In this document: positions 6,621 through 11,960 of the stretch, piece by piece | Position numbering within the stretch: the first letter of the stretch is position 1 | Layout of the letters: each line of letters begins with the position of its first letter | Source: Flavobacteriaceae bacterium | GTDB taxonomy: Bacteria > Bacteroidota > Bacteroidia > Flavobacteriales > Flavobacteriaceae | DNA length: 11,960 bases | Reading direction: 5' to 3' | Assembly: GCA_013001365.1 (NCBI GenBank) | Contig: JABDMQ010000318.1 | Location: forward strand, 1-11,960 | The notes under the pieces: generated by a model | Databases searched by the model: none | Seen by the model: only the letters and a program-made list of their open reading frames with translations | Told to the model about the DNA's origin: nothing | Position numbers and translations under genes: made by a program

Positions 6621-7997
6621 CTAAGGCTGATGGTTCTGTAATTGAATCACTTTCAGTCTTTTATTTCTCCTGAGATAACTATGGATAATATGTTGGGCAT
6701 CTCGATTGTTTTCCATAGGAGTAATGATGGATTCCAAAATGTCCATATTGTTGATCTGATAATTTAGATTATAAAACCCTAGACCTTTGAATACACCATT
6801 CTCGATTAGAATGGCACTGCGTTCATCTACATCTCTTCCTTTATCTATGATTACCATATTCTGGTTGTCGTATTTATATTTTTCAAGGACTTTATGTACG
6901 CGTTCGTTATAACTATCTGCTTCTTCTTCTAGTAAGCAAGCCCCATTGCACTCCTTGATGGTATAATTGAAACAATTGCTATTGGTAGGATAAAGCCCAG
7001 TTAGTTTCTGGCATAACTTATGATTTTCAACCATTTTGAACATGAAACTCTTGGCACTCTGTCTATTGGAGAAGGTGGTAATTGCCTGTTTGCGACCATC
7101 CGCCTTATCAATTTTTAGGTTGATATACCCATTATCATCATGAAAACTATATAGGGCGTGTGTGAATATGGTCCTTCTAAGTGCCCTATTGAAGATTGGC
7201 TTCTTGCGTTTTACTTCTTCGCACTCCTTGAGAAGTGCCACTAATTCGCTGCCAGTCTTTTCATAAGTCACGGCTGTGACCAAGAGCTGCATTTTCTTGG
7301 ATTTGGCTGTCGTACCAGTAAAATGCTGATTTACACGTTTCTTGATATTCTTGCTTTTACCTATGTAAATAATATCTCCATTTTTCTTATGCATGTAGTA
7401 GACCCCAGTTTCTGATGGAACCTCTTCAATGATCTCCTTTAACCTCGGTTCAATTTGAAATTTAGGAGCTGTCCGGATTTTTTCTTGTATAATGGTTTTT
7501 TGGGTGTCTTTTGCCAGCAATAATTTGAATAGCTTGAGTGTTGCCTGTGCATCACCACTAGCGCGATGTCTGTCGCTAAGAGGAATCCCTAATGCTCTTA
7601 CCAATTTACCTAAGCTATAGGAATCTTTTCCAGGGATTAGATTCTTAGCAAGTTCAACGGTGCACAGTGTCTTTCGTTCATAAGTGTATTCCAGTCTCTT
7701 GAATTCAGTGGTCAAGATGCGATAATCGAATTTAGCATTGTGAGCAACGATAATACAGCCATCGGTTATTTCGACAATTCGTTTTGCAACCTCGTAGAAT
7801 TTTGGTGCATTGGTAAGCATACTTGAACTTATACCAGTTAAATTGACAACAAATGGCTGAATTTCCCTTTCCGGATTTATAAGACTTATGAATTGATCCA
7901 CTATTTCATGACCATCGTACTTGTAGATAGCGATTTCTGTCATGCCCTCTTCATTATACTTCCCACCAGTGGTCTCTATGTCTACTATTGCGTACAA
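6621..7997 (-). CDS. DEDDh exonuclease fused to GIY-YIG (UvrC/Cho-like) nuclease
   Basis: A 458-residue fusion. Residues 1-165 form a DnaQ-like 3'-5' exonuclease with all five metal-binding or catalytic residues: Asp6 and Glu8 in DIETTG, Asp91 in HNAKFD, His144 and Asp149 in HRASGDA. Residues about 190-270 form a GIY-YIG domain like the N-terminus of UvrC and Cho, with GVYYM (198-202), YIGKSKNIKKRV (Arg221) and SELVALLKE (Glu258 aligns with the metal-binding Glu of UvrC). A cysteine cluster follows (Cys329, 342, 350, 354), then about 100 residues of unassigned sequence. The UvrC C-terminal RNase H-like and HhH domains are absent. The start is TTG at 7995-7997: MYAIVDIETTG fits the family N-terminus, and no ATG lies upstream in frame within the yggS gap. 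DNA repair or proofreading is likely but the substrate is not known. Confidence 0.9.
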   Translation of the reverse strand: MYAIVDIETTGGKYNEEGMTEIAIYKYDGHEIVDQFISLINPEREIQPFVVNLTGISSSMLTNAPKFYEVAKRIVEITDGCIIVAHNAKFDYRILTTEFKRLEYTYERKTLCTVELAKNLIPGKDSYSLGKLVRALGIPLSDRHRASGDAQATLKLFKLLLAKDTQKTIIQEKIRTAPKFQIEPRLKEIIEEVPSETGVYYMHKKNGDIIYIGKSKNIKKRVNQHFTGTTAKSKKMQLLVTAVTYEKTGSELVALLKECEEVKRKKPIFNRALRRTIFTHALYSFHDDNGYINLKIDKADGRKQAITTFSNRQSAKSFMFKMVENHKLCQKLTGLYPTNSNCFNYTIKECNGACLLEEEADSYNERVHKVLEKYKYDNQNMVIIDKGRDVDERSAILIENGVFKGLGFYNLNYQINNMDILESIITPMENNRDAQHIIHSYLRRNKRLKVIQLQNHQP

Positions 7998-8032
7998 ATA
8001 TCCGTTTCTCTTATTTTGTCTATTTAATTGGA

Positions 8033-8686
8033 TTAATTGCGTGACCCAAAGATACTACTTCCTACTCTAATCATATTACTGCCACTCGCTATTGCAATTT
8101 CATAATCACTGCTCATACCCATTGACAGGGTGTTGAATATTGGTTGTTCTTTCTTAAAATCGAGATAGCATTTTTTCAGATAGTCAAATTCAGATTTCAG
8201 CTGCTCTTTGTTGTCTGTAAACGTCGCCATGCCCATTAGGCCTACAATGTTAACGTTGGCACATTCTGAATAGGCCTCGGAATTCAAAAGTGATTGTGCC
8301 TCATTTTTGGTCATGCCAAATTTAGAGTCTTCCGTTGCAATCTTTATTTGAAGCAGGCAATTTATGACACGGTCATGCTTCATGGCTTGCTTATTGATCT
8401 CTTCTAGGAGTCGTATGCTATCTAGAGCATGTATCATGCTTACAAAAGAAGCCATGTACTTTACCTTATTGCGCTGGACATGACCAATCATATGCCATTC
8501 CACGTCCTTAGGCATTTCCGTTTCCTTTTCGACCATTTCTTGAACCTTGTTTTCGCCAAAAACACGATGTCCAGCTTGATAGGCTTCCATCAAGTCACTT
8601 ACTGGTTTAGTTTTGGAAACAGCTACCAAGTTAACATATTCCGGAATGGATGATCTGATCTGATCAAGACGTTGGGCTATTGTCAT
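8033..8686 (-). CDS. yggS: PLP-homeostasis protein of the YggS/PROSC family
   Basis: A 217-residue cytoplasmic protein that binds pyridoxal 5'-phosphate and keeps free vitamin B6 levels in balance; no enzyme activity is known for the family. The PLP lysine is Lys25 in LVAVSKTKP. The barrel motifs VFGENKVQEM and WHMIGHVQRNKVKYM, and the phosphate-binding C-terminus SMGMSSDYEIAIASGSNMIRVGSSIFG, are all present, and the length is standard. I use ATG at 8686 rather than the TTG one codon earlier: the ATG overlaps the stop of the DUF1015 gene by one base (TGATG), the usual form of translational coupling. This ties YggS expression to the DUF1015 protein just upstream. Confidence 0.94.
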   Translation of the reverse strand: MTIAQRLDQIRSSIPEYVNLVAVSKTKPVSDLMEAYQAGHRVFGENKVQEMVEKETEMPKDVEWHMIGHVQRNKVKYMASFVSMIHALDSIRLLEEINKQAMKHDRVINCLLQIKIATEDSKFGMTKNEAQSLLNSEAYSECANVNIVGLMGMATFTDNKEQLKSEFDYLKKCYLDFKKEQPIFNTLSMGMSSDYEIAIASGSNMIRVGSSIFGSRN

Positions 8687-9930
8687 CAATATTCGTAAAT
8701 AGTTATTCCACTTCTTAATTTAGGTAGGATATAAGTGCTTTTAGGAGGCATTTTCAAACCTTCATCTGCAATTTTCTTCATTTGATCCACTGTTGCGGGA
8801 CACATGCCAAAACCAACCTTGTAATCTCCACTATCAACAAAACCTTTCATATTAACGATTTCTTCGCGCCCATGGGTATGAATGTAATCTATCCGAGTAT
8901 CATTCCTGAGGTCTTCTATCCCTAGTACAGGTTTGAGTATGGTCTTATATAATACCTGGGCATCCAAGGAGTCCAATGAAGTTTTAAAATCATAAGTTGC
9001 TTTTCTTAGATACAAAGAATAGAATTCACCATCGAGATACATATTGAAATGATGTTGCTTTGTAGGAACATAAGGAGCGGTTCCTCTATTCTGGATCCTA
9101 AAGCTGGCATCGAGCTTGATCAAGAATTCCTCCTTGGATAGTCCATTAAGGTCCTTGATCATGCGATTGAATTCGTATATAACCAATTCTGATTCAGGTA
9201 TCAGGTAGGACATGAAATAATTATAGGCCTCATTGCCATCATGGACTTTATTTGATGCTTTTCGGTCTTTATACAATAAGTATGATGACGCAGACCTATG
9301 ATGCCCATCGGCAATATAAATAGTATTTATATCATTGAATTGGTCTTGAATCTGACCAATGGTCTCTGGATCAGATATAGGCCAAATATAATGCGTATCC
9401 TTATAGGTCATGGCAAATTCGTACTCAGCAACGCCCTTTTGTACTTCCTTGATGATCTCTGCCAACTTTGGGTTATCAGGATAGGTAAGAAGCACCGGCT
9501 CTGCATTGAAGCCAACAGTTTTCAAATAACTCTTGAATACTTCTTCACGTGACTCAATGGTGTGTTCATGCCCTCTAATGATATTGTTCTCATAATCCTT
9601 GGCGCTCGTGGCTGCTATGATACCATTGAAGGTCTGATGATGACGATTAACTATCTTGTAGATGTAAAATGATGGTTTCTCCTCTTGCTTGAAGATCTTG
9701 TCTTCCTTGAATTCGAGATAGCGATTTCTCACTAATTTATAACGTTCCTCACCAGTAATGACCTGGTCGTATTTGTAACCGGGATTTATGATATGCAAGA
9801 AGGTATAAGGGTTGTAATCCATCCTGGCCTCTCGTTCCTCAATGGTATAGCTTTGATACGACCTTGATGCTACCAGACCCACTAGGGCCCTGATTGGTCT
9901 TACAGCCTTAAATGGAATTACTTTGGCCAT
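8686..9930 (-). CDS. DUF1015 family protein
   Basis: A 414-residue soluble protein of a widespread family with no established biochemical function. The N-terminus MAKVIPFKAVRPI, NPYTFLHIINPG (40-51), the RGHEHT box (119-124) and the central DGHHRSASSYLLY block (from 208) are recognisable DUF1015 features. The histidine-rich blocks look like a metal- or phosphate-binding site, but that is inference. Many family members have a PPYDV-like motif near residue 25; here the corresponding stretch reads SRSYQSY. No signal peptide or membrane helix is seen. It starts four bases after the dehydrogenase stop and its own stop overlaps the yggS ATG, so it is firmly inside this operon. Relatives are sometimes found near serine-pathway genes, but none is visible here. 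Confidence 0.88.
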   Translation of the reverse strand: MAKVIPFKAVRPIRALVGLVASRSYQSYTIEEREARMDYNPYTFLHIINPGYKYDQVITGEERYKLVRNRYLEFKEDKIFKQEEKPSFYIYKIVNRHHQTFNGIIAATSAKDYENNIIRGHEHTIESREEVFKSYLKTVGFNAEPVLLTYPDNPKLAEIIKEVQKGVAEYEFAMTYKDTHYIWPISDPETIGQIQDQFNDINTIYIADGHHRSASSYLLYKDRKASNKVHDGNEAYNYFMSYLIPESELVIYEFNRMIKDLNGLSKEEFLIKLDASFRIQNRGTAPYVPTKQHHFNMYLDGEFYSLYLRKATYDFKTSLDSLDAQVLYKTILKPVLGIEDLRNDTRIDYIHTHGREEIVNMKGFVDSGDYKVGFGMCPATVDQMKKIADEGLKMPPKSTYILPKLRSGITIYEY

Positions 9931-9934
9931 CGGA

Positions 9935-10825
9935 TTATTTTAAGAACTGAGTTGAAACAGTTTCTGCCTTTCTGCTTTCCGAATAATCGTAGAATCCTTC
10001 GCCAGATTTTATTCCTAATTTGCCAGCCCTGACCATATTTACCAACAAAGGACAAGGCGCATATTTTGGATTCTTGAAACCGTCGTACATCACATTTAAA
10101 ATTGACAGACATACATCCAGTCCAATGAAATCAGCTAATTGCAACGGACCCATTGGATGGGCCATGCCCAATTTCATGACTGTATCTATTTCCTGAACTC
10201 CTGCCACACCATTGTACAAGGTCTCTATGGATTCGTTGAGCATAGGCATTAGTATTCTATTGGCCACAAAACCAGGATAATCATTGACCTCTACTGGTAT
10301 TTTACCTAGACTGGTGCTTAGGTTCATAATCTCTTCAGTCACCTTGTCGCTCGTATTGTAACCTCGAATGATCTCAACCAACTTCATGATTGGGACCGGA
10401 TTCATGAAATGCATCCCAATTACCTTATCTGCTCGAGAAGTCACTGCCGCAATCTGTGTTATTGAAATCGATGAGGTATTGGTAGCAAGAATGGTGCTTT
10501 TGGGTGTAAGATCATCCAGCTGTTTGAAAATATCAAGTTTCAATGAGACATTTTCAGTAGCTGCTTCGACCACAAGTTCTGCATTATCAACTCCTTTAGA
10601 AAGTGTATTGAAAGTGCTAATGTTATCAAGAGTTTCCTGTTTCTGTTCTTCAGTGATTTTCTCCTTCAGCACCATACGGTCCAGATTGCTGGATATGGTA
10701 TCCATACCTTTTTTTAAAGAGGCTTCATTAATATCGATCAATCGCACATGGTAACCATTCTGCGCAAATGTATGTGCAATCCCATTTCCCATGGTTCCTG
10801 CACCTATTACGGCAACATTCTTCAT
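9935..10825 (-). CDS. 3-hydroxybutyryl-CoA dehydrogenase (short-chain 3-hydroxyacyl-CoA dehydrogenase)
   Basis: A 296-residue cytoplasmic oxidoreductase that interconverts 3-hydroxyacyl-CoA and 3-ketoacyl-CoA with NAD(H), used in fatty-acid oxidation, butyrate-type or aromatic acid degradation. The Rossmann motif GAGTMGNG lies at residues 8-15, and Asp31 at the end of the second strand favours NAD over NADP. Catalytic positions of the family are all present: Ser118 in NTSSI, His139 in GMHF, Glu151 in KLVEI and Asn189 in FVANR. The C-terminal dimer domain has the GMAHPMGPLQLADFIGLD signature. Length is typical of the stand-alone enzyme (about 280-295), without a hydratase fusion. It lies two bases after the Gfo/Idh/MocA stop and four before the DUF1015 start. 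Chain-length preference, and thus hbd, paaH or fadB2 naming, cannot be decided, so no symbol is given. Confidence 0.93.
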   Translation of the reverse strand: MKNVAVIGAGTMGNGIAHTFAQNGYHVRLIDINEASLKKGMDTISSNLDRMVLKEKITEEQKQETLDNISTFNTLSKGVDNAELVVEAATENVSLKLDIFKQLDDLTPKSTILATNTSSISITQIAAVTSRADKVIGMHFMNPVPIMKLVEIIRGYNTSDKVTEEIMNLSTSLGKIPVEVNDYPGFVANRILMPMLNESIETLYNGVAGVQEIDTVMKLGMAHPMGPLQLADFIGLDVCLSILNVMYDGFKNPKYAPCPLLVNMVRAGKLGIKSGEGFYDYSESRKAETVSTQFLK

Positions 10826-10827
10826 TT

Positions 10828-11787
10828 CTAGAATTGATTTATGATCATTGTTGCAACACGCAAGGCTTCAGTGCCATCGTAGAGTGTAACAATTGGTTTA
10901 GTATTCGTATTTATTGCGTGTGCGAAGCTCTCTAGCTCGTCCAAGATGGCATTGTTTTCGGCAATCTCAGGATTATCGAAGTAAATTTGTTTTTTCTCAC
11001 CTTCTGCATTTTGAAGAATCATGTCAAAATCCCCTGGGTTCTCCGGAGCATCCTTCATTTTCACTACTTCGCACTTCTTTTCAAGGAAGTCAACAGAGAT
11101 ATAGGCATCTCTTTGAAAAAACCGTGTTTTACGCATGCTCTTCAATGAAATCCTACTCGCCGTAAGATTGGCTACACAGCCATTCTCGAATTCGATACGC
11201 GCATTGGCAATATCTGGAGTTGCACTAATTACTGAAACGCCACTCGCTTTTATGTCTTTTACTTTAGATTTAACGACACTTAATATGATATCAATGTCAT
11301 GAATCATTAAATCCAATACAACAGGGACGTCGGTACCTCTTGGATTGAATTCTGCTAACCTATGGGTTTCAATGAACATTGGTTCATTGAGGTCTCCTCG
11401 AACAGCGAGAAATGCAGGATTGAATCTTTCGACATGCCCTACTTGACCTTTAACCCCGTATTCTGCAACCATATCCCGAATTTTTTCGGCTTCTTCAACA
11501 GTTTTAGTTATTGGTTTTTCTATGAAAATATGCTTGCCTTTAGCAATGGCCTGCTTTGCGCAATCAAAATGAGAAAGCGTAGGAGTTACGATATCCACGA
11601 CATCAACCGAATCAATCAATTCACTAACCGAATCAAAAAATCTATAACCAAATTCCGATGCCACTTTTTTGGCGTTTTCTTCGTCTGGATCGTAAAAACC
11701 TATAAGATCGAATTTCTCGGACTGATTAAGAAGTCGTAAATGGATTTTACCTAAATGGCCAGCACCGAGAACACCTGCTTTTAGCAT
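10828..11787 (-). CDS. Gfo/Idh/MocA family NAD(P)-dependent oxidoreductase
   Basis: A 319-residue cytoplasmic dehydrogenase of the family acting on sugars, inositols and related substrates. The N-terminal Rossmann fold has the motif GVLGAGHLGKIH (residues 5-16) and an acidic residue after strand 2 (YDPDEENAKK). The family signature EKPIT is at residues 90-94 (Lys91 catalytic), and the C-terminal alpha/beta domain carries GHVERFNPAF (from 117) and LDLMIHDIDI with the His163-Asp164 pair. No signal peptide is seen, so it is unlike the secreted members of the family. It is the first gene of the leftward run, and the operon promoter should lie upstream of 11787. The substrate is unknown; the adjacent genes do not point to a sugar pathway. 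Confidence 0.9.
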   Translation of the reverse strand: MLKAGVLGAGHLGKIHLRLLNQSEKFDLIGFYDPDEENAKKVASEFGYRFFDSVSELIDSVDVVDIVTPTLSHFDCAKQAIAKGKHIFIEKPITKTVEEAEKIRDMVAEYGVKGQVGHVERFNPAFLAVRGDLNEPMFIETHRLAEFNPRGTDVPVVLDLMIHDIDIILSVVKSKVKDIKASGVSVISATPDIANARIEFENGCVANLTASRISLKSMRKTRFFQRDAYISVDFLEKKCEVVKMKDAPENPGDFDMILQNAEGEKKQIYFDNPEIAENNAILDELESFAHAINTNTKPIVTLYDGTEALRVATMIINQF

Positions 11788-11960
11788 AGATTCATGTTTT
11801 AAACAAAAATAAGGTTTTTGAACATCTATATTTGATTTCTTGAATATAAAAAATGCTTTTGAATTTATCTTATATTCTAATTCATTTTGTTTTTACGCCT
11901 TGAATTGATTCCGTAATTTTAAGCTCACCTAACTACTAGTTAATTGAAAGATACTTACCG
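11788..11960. promoter_or_regulatory. AT-rich non-coding region upstream of the leftward operon
   Basis: No credible coding sequence is visible in these 173 bases. On the - strand, TATTTTTG at 11811-11804 fits the Bacteroidota -7 consensus (TAnnTTTG) and would place a transcript start about ten bases before the Gfo/Idh/MocA ATG, but no -33 TTTG is found at the right distance. On the + strand, TATATTTG at 11827-11834 fits the same consensus pointing to the right edge, again without a good -33 partner. Either or both may be chance in such AT-rich DNA. A start of the leftward transcript somewhere here is likely from gene layout alone. Confidence 0.35.
11930..11942. repeat. 13-base palindrome near the right edge
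   Basis: The arms TAACTA and TAGTTA flank a single C and are perfect reverse complements. The symmetric form and intergenic position would suit a dimeric regulator site, but the arms are short, AT-rich and could be chance. It lies about 145 bases upstream of the Gfo/Idh/MocA start. Confidence 0.25.

Noticed and set aside
10368..10754. A 128-residue + strand open frame antisense to the 3-hydroxybutyryl-CoA dehydrogenase gene
   Set aside because: It is a mirror of a conserved coding sequence, with low-complexity Ser-rich translation and no family resemblance.

Overview
The window looks like a chromosomal segment from a member of the Bacteroidota, most likely a marine-type Flavobacteriia. The basis is the AT-rich but codon-dense DNA, the near absence of Shine-Dalgarno sequences ahead of starts, an RprX/RprY-like two-component pair, the order glycosyltransferase / YbbR / coaE, and the Bacteroidota form of a DnaQ-like exonuclease fused to a GIY-YIG domain. 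No rRNA, tRNA, CRISPR array, insertion sequence, phage or plasmid gene was seen. Gene density is very high and almost every gene has a recognisable family.

Left part, + strand (1-4239): the 3' end of a membrane glycosyltransferase-like gene, a single-pass YbbR-domain protein and dephospho-CoA kinase (coaE) are joined by 1- and 4-base overlaps. After a 66-base gap holding several GTTAA motifs comes a sensor kinase / OmpR-type regulator pair (rprX-rprY-like). A strong hairpin plus T-run (about 4264-4288) closes this unit and sits between convergent genes.

Right part, - strand (11787 down to 4287): eight genes run in one direction with gaps of 2 to 41 bases or overlaps of 1 to 4 bases, so they probably form one operon or a few overlapping ones. 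In transcription order they are a Gfo/Idh/MocA oxidoreductase, a 3-hydroxybutyryl-CoA dehydrogenase, a DUF1015 protein, the PLP-homeostasis protein YggS, an exonuclease/GIY-YIG fusion, a voltage-gated-type K+ channel with a C-terminal zinc ribbon, tRNA dimethylallyltransferase MiaA, and an exported NTF2-like/DUF4440 protein. They mix small-molecule metabolism, cofactor homeostasis, DNA processing, ion transport and tRNA modification, so shared growth-linked expression is more likely than a common pathway.

The most notable observation is that miaA has no ATG, GTG or TTG that would include its P-loop. The full enzyme can be made only from an unusual start (AUU is the best candidate, just after the preceding stop codon), or the start codon has been lost or misread. 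The two genes just upstream both seem to start with TTG. I found no convincing undescribed multi-gene system; this is mainly an ordinary core-genome region with a few local oddities.
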